Source: Uloborus plumipes (Eukaryota; Arthropoda; Arachnida; Araneae; Uloboridae). From it: a DNA stretch of 64,000 nucleotides. Position 1 is the stretch's first letter. Every line of letters begins with the position of its first letter. Shown piece after piece: positions 22,770-36,298 of the stretch. The notes beneath the pieces are model-generated. The model searched no databases, had not been told where the DNA came from, and saw only the letters and a list, made by a program, of their open reading frames with translations. Position numbers and translations under genes: made by a program. The stretch covers positions 109,320-173,319 of the forward strand of contig JAXGGA010001020.1 in NCBI GenBank assembly GCA_038373865.1. Reading direction: 5' to 3'.

Positions 22770-25019
22770 AAAATGAAGTATTGCAAGCCACATGGTCTCG
22801 AGAGCAGTGTTTTGTGCTCTTTCATTCACTTTTAATAAGGGGCAATCAATCAGCAATAAGAATAGAATAAAAGCACAGGAGGTCAGCGAAGTCATCATTT
22901 TGATTTTTTGCTCCTCCTAAACTCAGGTTCTGCGAATACACTATGTGAATTTAACTGTAGTCGACTGGATAACCTGTAGGATTTCTTTTACAGGGTACAG
23001 AGGTAGGATAATATGTGGGAATTCTCTGTGTGAACCATCCACAATGTTTCGCCCCCCGTTGAAGCCACTTTTCTTACATGACGTCACATGCTTTTGCTCA
23101 AAAAGCCATTTTTCAAGTCTTGCCAAAAACGCCGAATGTCACTGATTGATGTTAACCCAGTAAGACATCTGCGCCTGCGCTGAAAGTCGGAATTTTCAAG
23201 AATTTAGTGGCGTTTTAGCGTTACATGATGTTTACTCTTTACTTTGTTTGACATAGAAGAAACGATCTTCGTTTAATCAAATTTAACTTCTGAAAGAGCA
23301 AACCTTAAAAATCCAACAAAAATGGTTTGAAAGTCTGCTGAAAAAAAAAAATGTTTTCTGAAGTACCTTATGCACTGTGGTTAACTGTTGCAGCTTGTTG
23401 ACATTGGATTCACTTTTGAAGTCTTGCAAAGGTAAGTTTTAGCATTTTTAATTTTTCTAATCAAGTTCAGTCACAAACAGTCGTAGCTTTACTGATTTAG
23501 GGGTCGTGTTTGTCTGTCCAAGACTTATGCAAATCATTTTCCAGTGTATTTTTGAATTCCCTTCACGGCATCTATAGGTTAAGTGTTGGGCCCTTCTCAA
23601 TTGTCTCATACTAAATCCGCCACTGTAATGTAGGTGGTAAAAAAATTTCAGACTTTCTGGTAGGGGCTACCAGAAATCTGAAATTTATTTTAGTCTTTTC
23701 AAATTATGAAGTGAGAAAATGTTAAAAGAAAAAGAAGTTTAAAAAAGAATTACCTATTGTATGATCTTACCATTATTAAAGCTCGATAGACATTGGATAA
23801 GTGAACATTTAAAGGGAAGGTTTTCCTTCCATGCCTAATAATGTTTGAGGGAATGTTTTGTGTTAGAACCTGGATCAGTGTTCGAAATAAACTTTCGTTA
23901 GTCGCATTTTGTCACCAAAAATGTTAATTTGATGCGCCTAGATTTTCGACCCTAGTAGTACACTTGACGCTAAAAATTTTGGATCATAATGTTTCTTTTC
24001 TTTCACGACTCATTGTGATTATTGATTAAACCAAAGGATACATTTTTAAACATATTTTGCAAATGCAATCCATTTTGCCTTTCAAAATTTATATCAAGAC
24101 ACACGGCAGTGTGTCAGCCAAGTTCGCGCTGCACATCTGCTAGTGTATCTTTACACGAACCATTTCAGGCTACTTTCGACCCCTCCGTTTCTCAAGAACT
24201 ACTTCATCTACATGCTTTAAATTTTGTAAGTCTATTAGAGTGACATAGAACACCCATAGACCTAAATTTTATGAATATATCTCTTTTATTTTTAAAGTTA
24301 TTAATATTTAAAAAGTGAAAATATGGGGATTTTCTTATTTAGATTAGGTATACACTCACTCATCAAAATGTTTACCTACTTCCAAGTGTCTCAGAATCTT
24401 AAAATTTGGCATCAAGGTATATTTCCATACACTAACTTTGGGAAAAATCTAAAAAGTCCAAAAACTACATTAAAAAAAGCAAGAAAAAAAACGATTTTTT
24501 TATGAGTATCTTGGTGCGATTTATAAATGGTTCGGCAAACAAAAGCGCCAAAATGCTTGTAAAACATTGCCAAAAATAAAATACTTAAGTTTAAAATCAA
24601 ATGTTTTATTGTAAGCTGTTTCAAGGCTTAGTTTGCCTTGACGGAAGATTAAAATGGTTTATCAAGATGAAATAAATAATTCGAATTCTAGAGATTGACT
24701 ATGCCACCTTGCGGTGACTTAAGATATTAACCAAGTAGTTAAAATATTCTATTCCTCTTTTAAGAAAAATATAGCGTAAATATGAAGAAAATTTACTTGT
24801 TTTACCTGTTTCTTTCGTCATTGATCATAAATTGCAGCGTCTCCTATTATTTATTTGAATTACGGGTAAAATCATTAAAATTAAAAATATGTCGAATGTA
24901 GCATGGCCTATGTTATATCTGCGTTGTCCGCGTAACTGAAATCTCATGTAATGTGTGTATTAATTTGTGTCTAAATGAAAGCATAACCATTACTTCGACT
25001 TTTCAAAAATGCATGCTAT
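22770..25019. other. Unassigned AT-rich sequence
   Basis: I see no gene. The stretch near 23880 begins CAGTGTTCGAAATAAAC, like the MITE at 35660, but no matching right end was found. Short frames give no domains. Confidence 0.35.
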
Positions 25020-25504
25020 CCCAACAAAAACATAAATGTGAAAGGAGCCAAGTTCGGTTGAAACAACGTTTAGGCAGTTTGAAGCAGCAGTGCCACCGAC
25101 AAAAAAGTTGAAATCTAACAGGCTCCAAGTTCTATAGCTGTTCTGTTAACTACAGTCGTGAGAGTTATTGAAATGTTCATTAATTTATTTTAATAACATT
25201 TCGTTAGTTCCTTTCATATCGGCTTCGGAACTGGGCAAGTTTTAATCGTCACGAAGTTACGCTCAAAAAAGTCCGCCTTCCGTCAGTTAGAAATGAACTT
25301 GCTAAGTTATAAGAAGCCTAACAAAATGTTATTAAAATACATTAATGAACATTTCAATAACTCTCACGACTGTAGTTAACAACTGCTATAGAACTTGGAG
25401 CCTGTTAGATTTCAACTCTTTTGTTGGTGGTACCGCTGCTTCAAACTGCCCAAACGTTGTTTCAACTGAACTTGGCTCCTTTTCACATTTATGTTTTTGT
25501 TGGG
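25020..25504. mobile_element. 485-bp palindromic MITE
   Basis: Almost the whole sequence folds back: CCCAACAAAAACATAAATG at 25020-25038 pairs with its complement ending at 25504, and internal blocks (CTCACGACTGTAGTTAAC, CTATAGAACTTGGAGCCTG) also pair. The centre is near 25262. No clear target duplication was found, so the superfamily is open. Confidence 0.7.
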
Positions 25505-25620
25505 ATTTCCTTTTTCATATGTATTGTAAAATACGCTATCAGCAGTGAGTAGCTTACAGCAGTGCATATCTGCAGCACGCTCATTTTTTCAAAAATCCAA
25601 TACATGAATACAGTATCTCA

Positions 25621-26405
25621 GGCCTCGTTTATGCATCCTTCAGCTTCACCCCAGGTTGGAGCGAGAGGCGGATAAATGGGGGATCTAAGACGGGTTGATA
25701 ATATACCCGTTTTTGGAAGATTGTGGGTTTCTCCTTTGCGTTCCCATCATTCCATACGGTAAGTTTCACGTGCATGATTAAATAAAAATGTGAAACACAA
25801 TCCGAACAAATACGAAAGAATTAAATTGCACACTGATCAACAAGTAAACACACGAGGGGAGACACATGACCACGCAATGCAATGTGGGGGAAAATCCAGC
25901 AATAATTCCTCTATGTTGGAGGAGAAAATTTCCTGCCCCATTAGCCCCGTTCACATGAAGCTTTTCTCCCTCGCATTTCCCCGCTCCAACCACGAGAAAA
26001 ACCGCTCGGCAAATCCACCATTCACATGTGAAAAGAGGTTTCATTCCACAAAAACAAAATTACCCTGCATCGTAAGCGCTGTGTCGCCAAATTTTTGTAG
26101 ACGGCATTGGAGTGGACCGTCCCATCCAATATGGCTTGGACGTCCGCTTCCGACCACAACTTGATTAAGAGTTTGGTCTCCTCATCCTGCCATCTTTCAT
26201 TTTCATTTAAATTTGAAGCCATGGCCAAAGAGAACACCGAACACAAAGAACGACAAAAACCCGGAATGCGGTTCGAAGCCGGTTCTTTCCGGGGTAGAAA
26301 CGCGCCGTGTGAACAGGGCTATTGAAGCCGAATTGGAACCAGTAAACAGCCTTATTCCGCGAAGCCGGGTTAACTCCTGGTTCAATCCTGCTGCATAAAC
26401 GGGGC
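25621..26405. mobile_element. Harbinger-like element with Myb-gene remnant
   Basis: Ends are GGCCTCGTTTATGCA and the complement of GCCCCGTTTATGCA, the same family as 50381-52646, where a TTA duplication is clear. The interior carries a piece of a Myb/SANT-like frame on the minus strand. The target duplication at this copy is not clean. Confidence 0.65.
26022..26222 (-). pseudogene. Harbinger Myb/SANT-like DNA-binding protein, N-terminal fragment
   Basis: The frame starts MASNLNENERWQDEETKLL and continues LIKLWSEADVQAILDG, then VYKNLA. That is the first two helices and the Trp spacing of the Myb/SANT-like domain found in the accessory protein of PIF/Harbinger transposons, which helps bring the transposase to DNA. 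After about 45 residues the match is lost and the frame continues as unrelated residues to a stop. It lies within a 785-bp element with Harbinger-type ends, so it is an internal-deletion relic, not a host gene. Confidence 0.6.
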
Positions 26406-26719
26406 AGGCCATATTTAAGGGGTGGGTTTTAAGGGTTCGAACCCTCTCCAAAAATTTTCAAAACTATTACAAAAATGTTTCTCACTTAAAAAATTATTAT
26501 TGCTATTTTATTTTTATTTTATTTTTTTTTTTATTTTTTTTTATTTACTTTGATAGAATAATTGTACAAAGTAAGTGTTTTTTTCTGCAGTATTTATATT
26601 TTTACTGTAGTTATTACAAACATAATTTCTTAACAAAACACCTTTCTCTTCAAGTTTTTAATGTCACCAAAAAAAAAACCCACCAAAATTCTTCAAATTT
26701 GTAAGTACCAAACTCTATA

Positions 26720-27369
26720 CAGGGTGTCCACTCCAATCGTGGACCAATAGCTAATTTCTAAACCGTTAGAGATACGCATATAGTTTATTTAGGAAAAAAT
26801 CTCCAAATTATGAAAGGAATTTTGGGTCTGTTCAATGTTTTTCAAAAAATCAAATTTTGAAAGAGTTACGAAATTTAAATTTTTATACAGCCCCCCAGTC
26901 CTATCAATCATATTTAGTAAAACATTCTTGACACTGTAACGTTTAAAACTAAAAAAAAATCACTCCTCTACCACAAAAATTGACCGAGTTATGACGTTTT
27001 GAAAAATCAAGATTTTGCATTATTTCATGACGTCATCGAGCGATCGCTTAAGGGACCGTATGCGAAATCTTTCAAAATCTTGATTTTTCAAAACGTCATA
27101 ACTCGGTCAATTTTTGTCGTAGAAGAGTGATTTTTTTTTTAGTTTTAAACGTTACAGTGTCAAGAATGTTTTACTAAATATGATTGATAGGACTGGGGCT
27201 GTATAAAAATTTAAATTTCGTAACTCTTTCAAAATTTGATTTTTTGAAAAACATTGAATAGACCCAAAATTCCTTTCATAATTTGGAGATTTTTTCCTAA
27301 ATAAACTATATGCGTATCTCTAACGGTTTAGAAATTAGCTATTGGTCCACGATTGGAGTGGACACCTTG
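26720..27369. mobile_element. 650-bp nearly perfect palindromic mariner-type MITE
   Basis: The left end is CAGGGTGTCCACTCCAATCG at 26720, and the right half is its complement almost to the centre near 27045, with arms of about 300 bp and few mismatches. TA flanks both ends (26718-26719, 27370-27371). It would fold into a very long hairpin if transcribed. Confidence 0.85.
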
Positions 27370-27676
27370 TATATTTAACACATCTTATAAGTGTCCGTAA
27401 GAAAGAAATTTCAAAAGTACTCATTCCAATGCGTGAAGAAGAGTTAATCTATCTATCCATTTTTTTTTTCCTTTATTAAAAAGATGAGTCATTTTTTTCA
27501 TTTTTTGTTTTTCATGTTAATACCCTTTTAACATCTAAAGAAATATCAACAGAATATAGAACATTAAATCACATTTTATTGACTTTATAGATTTCATGAG
27601 AAATAGGTTTTGTAAAACCCTCCCAGAAATTAGGTCTGGTTGATAGATCCCTGAAGCTGGAGAATAGTTGATTTAC

Positions 27677-28191
27677 TAACCCATTTATGCCCAAGTTTTT
27701 TTTAACCATTTTTTTTTCAATTTTTATCTTCTTAAAACTCTTACTTTGAATGGTTTACATACATTTTAGGCTTAAAATAGTTTGCCGTTGCCATATTTAT
27801 TAAGTTATTTAACGTCCTGTTTATGAGATATTTTGCAGATATATAACCAAAAATCAACCTCACTTGACTTAACTTTTGCAAAGTAACATCACAGAAGGCA
27901 TCTGTGATCAATTTTAAGCAAATCATTTTAAAATAGTTTAGTTTTATGAAAAATGAGTTCGCAAAAAAAAAACTTACTTCCATGCACGATTGTTGCTTGA
28001 CTGATTTGTCTGAAAATAGCTGTCAATAAATAAACTCTGATGTCCAAAGAGTGGCTCTAACTGGTTTTCTTAAGAAGGACTATTTAACTTGTGAAAAACA
28101 GCTTTAGTAAAACGATATACCCATTACAGGTTTTTTTATGCAGTAACTAACAAGCTTCCCGTTTTTTGGCTACTGGGCATAAATGGGTTAA
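27677..28191. mobile_element. piggyBac-like MITE
   Basis: Left end CTAA then CCCATTTATGCCCA at 27677-27694; right end TGGGCATAAATGGG then TTAA at 28174-28191. The TTAA duplication is mutated on the left. The interior has no transposase. Confidence 0.75.
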
Positions 28192-28215
28192 AAACACCAC
28201 CTGGGTTGTTCGTTT

Positions 28216-28742
28216 CAGGGACGTAACTAGACCATTTTCGAACAGGGGCAAGACTTCGCTTCGGCGCCCCCCCCCCCCCATTAAAATAAAATAAACTATT
28301 GGTCGAAATAAATGTAAACGCCAATGTTTGGACCGTCATATACGGGTATACTTAATGTATATTGCATCGAAAATGAATAAAATGCACAACTAAATACATA
28401 CAATACTTTCTCAAAGCTAAAGGGACAAGTGAAACACTTTTACTGGCCACTCTCTAAAAATATATATATATATATATTCATGCCATTTACTGCACCCTCC
28501 TCACTTTCTCTCCGTCGATCTTTCCCACGTCTTTTCCACAATTAAAGACATTTCTTTAAATTTCTGCCTGTGCCTGCATTGAGCTTATTTCTTTTTAGGG
28601 AGAGCTGTCTTTTAAAAATTTGTCTTTTTTTTTCTTAAATAATGAAAAGAAAATTATGCAGTTACTTAGCCAATTTAACGCCCCTAAAATCTGGCGCCCG
28701 GGTGGCACGAGCCCCGTCTGCCCCACCCTAGTTACGTCCCTG
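28216..28742. mobile_element. hAT MITE
   Basis: Ends CAGGGACGTAACTAG and CTAGTTACGTCCCTG are perfect 15-bp inverted repeats. A perfect 8-bp duplication GTTCGTTT occurs at 28208-28215 and 28743-28750. The 527-bp length fits a MITE. Confidence 0.92.
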
Positions 28743-28750
28743 GTTCGTTT

Positions 28751-29663
28751 TGATGCCTAGAAGCAGGGCCACGCCAAGCCTGATTGGAGCGGTCGTGTAA
28801 ACGCCAGCTGAGCGTTTTTTTGCAGTGGCCCAAGTCAGTCGAATGAAGGTCACTGTGACTTCCTTAAAAATTCCATTACTCTGCACTTTTCTCCACTGTT
28901 TCGAAAACTTTGGCGATATAATTGTAACATGGCAAACTTTAGATGTCCGAATGTTCCTTTTCATCAGGTGTACGCATACCCGTATTAAATCATTCGGCAA
29001 AATTTGATGTTCATTGCGGCTAATTAAGAATTTCCCAAAAATTTAAGTTCCAACCGCCCTTGGCAAGTTAAACATAGTTCAATTGAGATTTATTGAAGTG
29101 TTACGTACTTTATTTGGAAAAAAAAAAAAAAAAAAAACCTGCAAAGTGCATGGTGGCACAGCGAAGAGGTTAGGATTACGAACACACAATAGAGGACTTG
29201 GTTTTTATTCTCTTGCCAATCCTAATGCAGTAGTTTATGCTCATCCAAAGTCTGATTCATTATTTAAAAAAAAACGCTCCAAAAGATAATTCTGGCTGCG
29301 CTAGTGTCAGGGTTGGAAAAAATCCAGGTTTTTTTTTTGAAAAAGCCCAGCCCGTCTGGGCTTTTGATCAAAAATCCAGGTTTTTTCGGGTTTTTGATAA
29401 AAAATCCAGGTTTTTTCGGGTTTTTGATGAAAAACCCGGCTTTTCAGGTTTTCTCAAGAATAATTTTAATGTCATTCTCTCTGCGAACATTGTGTACCTA
29501 TTTTTACCTTTCTTTGAATCAGGGGAGCCGTGAAGAGTTTCTGCGCTGTGACCTCCTAAAACACTTCTTTGACAAATTTAGAAAAAACATTGTAATATTG
29601 ATTTGTTTTTGATACTGAAGTGAATGTATGGATTAAAATAATTGTTGCTTTTTTTTCTTTGAT
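28751..29663. other. Intergenic sequence with a 30-bp minisatellite
   Basis: At 29361-29450 a 30-bp unit (AAAATCCAGGTTTTTTCGGG + TTTTTGATNA) is repeated about three times, after a CAGGGTTGGAAAAAATCC start that resembles a hAT end. A poly-A run is at about 29118-29137. No gene was recognised. Confidence 0.45.
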
Positions 29664-29671
29664 CTTCTAAG

Positions 29672-32600
29672 TAGGGATGCACCGATTAATCGGCCACTTT
29701 GCCGATTATTAATAATCGGCAAAATTGGGCCGATTAATCGGCATGCAAAATACTTTTTAAATATTACTTTTTTAGTACACCATCACTACAAAACTATGAT
29801 AAATATTTTTATTAACAGTAATGATAATCCTCACAGTTGATATAAAGAATTTAATACATTAATTCTCCAACTTTTGAATAAATATACTCATAGATAATGT
29901 TGCAACATTTTTCATGTGTCTCTACTTTTCTCCTTAGCACAGTGCTTTTAGATAACCTCTAATTTTCTCAAAGAATAAAAGTCTTGAATAAATTGCAACT
30001 ATTAATTGCAAAATTTAAATTAAAAGTACTCCTTACTTGGAGTGCTCACCACTGACTCCTCCGTCCTCCCTCCCTCATTTTTTGAATTATGTGTCCAGTT
30101 AATATTATTAACAATGTGTTAATGTAATATTGTTGATAATAATATGAAAATTGGTAATAACAAAAAAATTTGATAACATTTTGAAATGATTTTGCGAAAA
30201 TTAGGAAAATAGAAATAAATTACTTACTGAGTGATTCCATACCAACTCACCGAATGGGGGTCGCACGACCGACTCGGATTTTCTTTTAATTTGGCACACA
30301 TGTTGATCATATAGAGGCATGGAAAAGTCCAAATTGTTAGGTTCCTGCTCCACTTATTTTCTGAGATACATACCCTCAAAGTTTGTCCGCCACGTCAAAA
30401 TACTAAAAAAGTGATGTTATTTAATCATTTTTTATAAAAGATCGTACTCATGCGAAATAAAAGTGTTAGATATCTATGGAAACTAGTTACTCCAGGCATT
30501 CCGAAAAAAAATACTAGAACGTTCATAATGAAAATTGCCAAGGTACAGGGCTCTTTGAAGTTGTCACCACAAAATTTGATTTTGCAGATTTTGCTAAAAT
30601 TGAGGCATTTATTACAAAAAAAGGCAAACAAAACCAACGGTTTTCTCACTTTCTGGTAGTGTACAGATCCTCCTTGTAAATTGCTACGCAATAAATTTTT
30701 TGGGTTTCTCACTCCTTCTTGGAAATATTTTAGCTTAAAGATAAGCCATAAGGCAAAAAATGCGTTTTTGGCCATCTTGGCAGCCATTTTTCTCATAAAG
30801 GGGGAGCAGTAGAAACTTTAATTTTTTTTAAAAACAAGCCACTGATATGTTAGCTATTCACAAGAAAAGAGTTTACTTTTGGTTATTTCTCCCATTAAGA
30901 GATATCCTGCTGACAGTATATGCATTTTTTTCGCGACGACCATATGCTTTTGTTCCCCTTCTCATGGACTTAAAATTAATTAAACCAAAAAATAATGATA
31001 TATTTATTAATAGCTGTATTATCTACCCAATATGTCATGAAGTTTAATTTATTAAATCATTGAACATACCTTATTAACAGTTAAATATTTACAAAATAAT
31101 TAAATAAATAATTTAATATAAAGCCATGCTTGAAGAATTAAAATTAGTGCAACTAATTTATTCCCATACTGATCTTTACAAAACTGACATGTGTTGAGCA
31201 CTGATAAGAACTGACAAGAATAAGTTTAGTCACTAAAATACTAGTTTACAGATACTATAAAGCGTACATTCTATTTTCTACAAAATAATACTGCAACAAA
31301 GAACAAGGGTATAAAGGGATAGGTACTAAAAAATTTCTTGAAAAATCAATTAAAATAAAGGAGCTTCGAATATTTATCTCATAAGCAATACCCAATCTTG
31401 TGATTGGATGTTCCTGATTGATGGCTATAAACAGGAGGATACCCTTGTTCTTTGTTGCAGTATTATTTTGTAGAAAATAGAATGTATGCTTTATAGTATC
31501 TGTGAATTAATATTTTAGTGAGTAAACTTTTTCTTGTCAGTTCTTATCAGTGCTCAACGCATGTCAATTTTGTAAAGATCAGTATGGGAATAAATTAGTT
31601 GCACTCATTTTAATTCTTCAAGCATGGCTTTATATTAAATTATTTATTTAATTATTTTGTAAATATTTAACTGTTAATAAGGTAAAATGGAATTCGATGC
31701 TGAAATTAATAGCTCTTTATTACCATGCTCAGTTAGTAGCCCATCAAATGAAATTTGTCATAAAATATCCTACATCAAACGAGAAGACCTCATTTATTTT
31801 CCTGATATTCATGTGATATTCAAGAAATTCTTCAATTAAAAACAGGAGTATCCCAATCACAAGATTGGGTATTGCTTATAATATAAATATTTAGAGCTTC
31901 TTTATGTTAATTAATTTCTCAAGAAAGTATTTAGTGCTTTATAATTATGAATGCATAATGCTCAGGCATCAGAGAAATACTATTTCTTGTTTTCATCAAT
32001 TATCTAATTTATTGTTCAATAGTTTAATAAATTAAACTTCATGACATATTGGGTAGATAATACAGCTATTAATAAATATATCATTTTTTTTTGGTTTAAT
32101 TAATTTTAAGTCCATGAGAAGGGGAACAAAAGCATATGGTCGTCGCGAAAAAAATGCATATACTGTCAGTAAGTTAAAGTTTCTACTGCTCCCCCTTTAT
32201 GAGAAAAATGGCTGCCAAGATGGCCAGAAACGCATTTTTTGCCTTATGGCTTATCTTTAAGCTAAAATATTTCCAAGAAGGAGTGAGAAATCAAAGTTAT
32301 GCATTGTGTAACCATTTATAGTAAACATCTGTACACTACCAGAAAGTGAGTAAACCTTTGGTTATGTCTTCCTTTTTTTGGAATAAATTCCTCAATTTTA
32401 GCAAAATCGGGAAAATCAAATTTTTGTGATGGCAACTTCTAAGAGTGCTGTACCTCAACATTTTCCGTTATAAACATTGCCATATTTTTTTTTCTGAATA
32501 CCAAGAGTAGCTAGTTTCCGTAGATATCAAACACTTTCATATTGCATGAGTAGAAATTTTCAGAAAAAAAAAATTAAAAAACATCAATTTTTTGGTATTT

Positions 32601-32931
32601 TGTAGGTCCGGATAAACTTCGAGAACCCGTATCTCGGGAAATAAGTGGAGCAGGTAACTTTCCTTTTGGGCTTTTTCATACCTCTATACCATCAATCTGT
32701 GTACCAAATTAAAAAAAAAATCCGAGTCGGTCGTGCGACCAACTTTTTTTTTTTTTCGGTGATTTGGTATGGAATCGCTCTACTATTTCTAAACTCGGAA
32801 TGGTTTTAGAAAGAAAAAAACAGTAATGATAAAATTGGTAGTATTAAAAACAATCATTTTACCATTAATCGGCCTATTATCAACAACCGGTTAATCGGTA
32901 ATCGGCCAATTTGCTTATCGGTACATCTCTA
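29672..32931. mobile_element. hAT element interrupted by a foldback
   Basis: Left end TAGGGATGCACCGATTAATC; right end is the complement of TAGAGATGTACCGATAAGC. The flanks CTTCTAAG (29664-29671) and CTTAAAAG (32932-32939) are a degraded 8-bp duplication. Without the 2.55-kb foldback inside it would be about 0.7 kb, a non-autonomous hAT. Confidence 0.8.
30229..32780. mobile_element. 2.55-kb palindromic foldback, GAGTGATTCCAT ends
   Basis: Left end GAGTGATTCCATACCAA, right end complement of GAGCGATTCCATACCAA, flanked by TACT on both sides (30225-30228, 32781-32784). The arms extend for about 1.1 kb each with a centre near 31380; the right arm carries an extra ~350 bp (31684-32035) that partly repeats the centre inverted. 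No coding frame was recognised. Confidence 0.8.
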
Positions 32932-33170
32932 CTTAAAAGAATTAAAAAAGTAATACAGTCAAACCTCGATGTCTCGAATTCGAAGAGAGCAGTAAAAAAA
33001 TTCGAGTTATCGAAAATTCGAGTTGTCGAAAATTCGAGTTGTCGAAATTCCTTGATTAATGAGCTATGGGAGGGGGGGGGGTACTACGAGTATATGCGAA
33101 AAATAGTGCATGTACCTTTGAAAGTTTAAATTAAACACTTACTTTTTCATTTCTTCATTCAAAAAAAAAA

Positions 33171-33272
33171 AGTCGATGACAGAAAATGTAGTACACCCTC
33201 TGATGTGATGAGAAAAATCGTGGATATGCCGCACCGGATAACGGTCCGGGATAGTGCGGCTGTTCAGTAGTC
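33171..33272 (-). pseudogene. Gypsy reverse transcriptase fragment, last surviving part
   Basis: The minus strand encodes LLNSRTIPDRYPVRHIHDF ... SVIDF, the palm/fingers region that follows the GDYR motif in Ty3/gypsy reverse transcriptases. It joins in frame to the piece at 41507-41595 if the foldback is ignored. It ends abruptly at a T-run (33160-33170), so the rest of reverse transcriptase, RNase H, integrase and the 3' LTR are absent. Confidence 0.75.
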
Positions 33273-35430
33273 GGTTAGTCCGTGAAGTTAGTGCAAAAAT
33301 ATTTCACTTCCGGATACCAGTCTGAAATTTTATGTGGGGCTTAAATTCACATAGGAGGACAAAAAAACGCCGGGAGACACTTGATCGGAGGTCCAGGTCA
33401 TTCCGTGATGACCTCATCAAAATGGCCGCTTTTACAGGTAAATACGTTCGTTTAACTGCTTAAAACTCCATCATAGATTGAAATATTGCAAATCTCAAAT
33501 ATATCATCTGAAAGCTCTTTAAAAGAGCTATTTAGAAAGATTTAATTTTTCTTTCTAAGGTCAAGGGCCCACCTGTGATGACGTCATCAAAATGGCCGCT
33601 TTTACAGGTAAATACGTTTGTTTAACTCCCCCTAAAACTCCATCATAGATTCAAATATTGCAAAACTCAAATGTATCATCTAAAAGCTTATTAAAAGAGC
33701 TATCTAGAAAGATTTAATTTTTTTTTCTAAGGTCAAGGGCCCACCTGTGATGACGTCATTAAAATGGCCGCTTTTACAGGTAAATACGTTTGTTTAACTC
33801 CCCCTAAAACTCCATCATAGATTCAAATATTACAAAACTCAAACATATCATCTGAAAGCTCTTTAAAAGAGCTATTTAGAAAGATTTAATTTTTCTTTCT
33901 AAGGTCAAGGGCCCATCTGTGATGACGTCATCAAAATGGCCGCTTTTACAGGTAAATACGTTTGTTTAACTCCCGGGTAATTCCATTGTGACTAACATAA
34001 CAGTTAGAAAAAATTTTTAATATTATTTTCTGTTTGCTAGCCATATTTTTTGTCACAATGCCAAAAACAAGGTGTTATTCTTCACTGCATAGATGAGTTG
34101 TTTAAGTTAATATAAAAAATAATAATATTACTTTCAATTTTTGACGGTTACGGAACATTTTGATCAACGTGACTATCATAACAGATTTGCAACCCTCAAA
34201 ATTTTGCATTAAATTCATCAACACAATTCTCTAAAACTAAACCAAAAAATAATATTTTTTTTCCCTGATAGTATCTATGTGAAAGGTTATTTTCACATTA
34301 ATAATTGTAACTTTGGCATATATTTTAAATGATATTGCAAAAAGTAGTGTTTTAATAAAAATCGCCTGTGACTAACATAACGTGACTAACATAACACACG
34401 ATTAGACCTTTAACTTTAAGTGTATTACAGGTAATATTAGTACAAATATTAGGCTGCAAACAAGATTTTATTGAAGCTTAATACACATGTTTACTTATAA
34501 ACAAAATTTCCAGTTCAATTTAGTAATAATGTCTGCGGGAATTTTCAGATGTTTGCGACAAGACTTTCGAAATTTAGGTTCTTTAAATTTAAAATTTGGG
34601 TTCTTTAAATTTAAAATTTGTCCTCATTTGCGGGAAACACAAAGATTGCTTCAGAGCTTTTGCTCATGAAGAGTTCATAATCATTTTCATTCATGTTTAA
34701 AACCTACTTAACATATAGACTTACAAGAGGTAAATACCACCACAATAAAATTACCCACTGTCTTAGTTTTTGTATCTCGGAACAGTCCGGGAGAATTTCC
34801 TTCAAAATTATCAGTCAGGGTCATTCCACGTCAAATCATCACACTGTTTAGGACGGCCCGTCACAGATTTGTATGAAACTTGGTACATGAAGAGATTTAA
34901 CCTAGTTATGAACAAAAACCATAGAAAAAAATTTTTCTTTCACTTCATTCGAAAGTTATTAATTATTAATTATTCAAATTTTCATTAAAAAATGCCACAC
35001 TTTGATCCGGTTAATGCTCATTTTCTCAGAAACCATAAAAGATTCAAGCTTGAATTTGGTCTTGTTTTAAAGCTCTTTAAATGTGCTTTAATTTGATGTG
35101 CAACTTAATAATGTTAGAAAATATTAAATTTAAAATTTAATTAAATTTAATTTTAAAATTTAAATTTCTCAAAAACGGACAATTTTAAAATTCTGAAAAA
35201 ATTCCCAAAATTACTTTGTATTATCCTTTCACATCTCACCAAGTTTCAGAATGGGATCTTGATGGGATCAGATGATATAGGGAGGATAAGTTTCGCGTAT
35301 CTGAGAAAAATTGGAGTATTGTGCTGAATAATTAATTTTTTTATCTATAAAAAACGATGAAATATTTCCATAAGGGGTAAAATATTATAATTAAATACTT
35401 TTTATAATCTAAACTAGAGAATGGGTTGAA

Positions 35431-35640
35431 CAAAGTTTTGTATATCTCAGATGGGGCAGCCGTACAGTATAAAAATAAAAAAAAATTTTAAATCTATGCT
35501 ACTATGAAAGAGAATTGTGGCATTTTTCAGCCACTGCTCATGGTAAAGGCCCATGTGATGGCATAGCTGGTACGCTCAAAAGACAGCTAAGGCAAGTCCT
35601 CAAAGGCCATTCGAAAATCAAATTACGACGCCTATGCAAC
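35431..35640 (+). pseudogene. Transposase-like coding fragment (SDGAAVQYKN / ATAHGK)
   Basis: One frame gives KVLYISDGAAVQYKN, and after an indel another gives ELWHFSATAHGKGPCDG, then IAGTLKRQL. This combination, D-G-A..Q-Y-K-N followed by A-T-x-H-G-K-x-x-x-D-G, recurs as I recall in a family of uncharacterised, transposon-associated animal proteins. I cannot name the superfamily. The mirror copy in the right arm (about 38385-38480, minus strand) preserves the KNKKNFLNLC stretch better. It is broken by frameshifts and stops, so not a gene; it does suggest which protein family mobilised these elements. Confidence 0.5.
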
Positions 35641-35659
35641 TGTACCAATACCAGTGGGC

Positions 35660-36048
35660 CAGTGTTAGAAATAAGAATTTAAATTTAGGCGTCAAAATAA
35701 ACAACCTAAGTATCAGTCTTAATGAATCAAACAGATATATATCCAAATATTAGAAAAAAAATGCAACAAATAAAAATGCTGTACTTCTGATAGCTTATTC
35801 AAAAAGATCCGTGAAATACGCATATAAAAAAGTGATTTTTTTTAAAGACAAAATTTGTTGCATATTTAGTAACTTTCCAAATGTATCTTTCGGGTCTAAG
35901 TCCCAATGAGTTCGGGGGGGGGGGGGGTTAGCTTAATGTGCTGCAAAATTTCAGGCATGAAATTTAGCGCCTAGAGTTTAAAATCAGGGCGTCAACTCAA
36001 AATTTTTGGTCCCAAAATGCGACTGACGACGACTGATTTCTAACACTA
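35660..36048. mobile_element. hAT-like MITE, 389 bp
   Basis: Ends CAGTGTTAGAAATAAG and the complement of TAGTGTTAGAAATCAG. Flanks CAGTGGGC (35652-35659) and CAATGGAC (36049-36056) match at 6 of 8 positions, a plausible aged 8-bp duplication. Confidence 0.65.
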
Positions 36049-36298
36049 CAATGGACAAAATCTAAGTTTTCAAAGACTATAAACTTCAGCTACGCCACTC
36101 AAGTGGAATACTTTGAAAATACAGAATCTATCTCTCATTGTATTTCGAGCAAGCAGTGTCAATACCAGATACCCAAAAGCTGCATGCTTTTATTCCCTTT
36201 AGCCTGGGTGAGTGCCAAAACATTTTCTTTTTTTCCATCATCAACCGAATATTCTGTTATCTTAACTGAAGAAAAGGTTGAACTGAAAGACCGAAATA

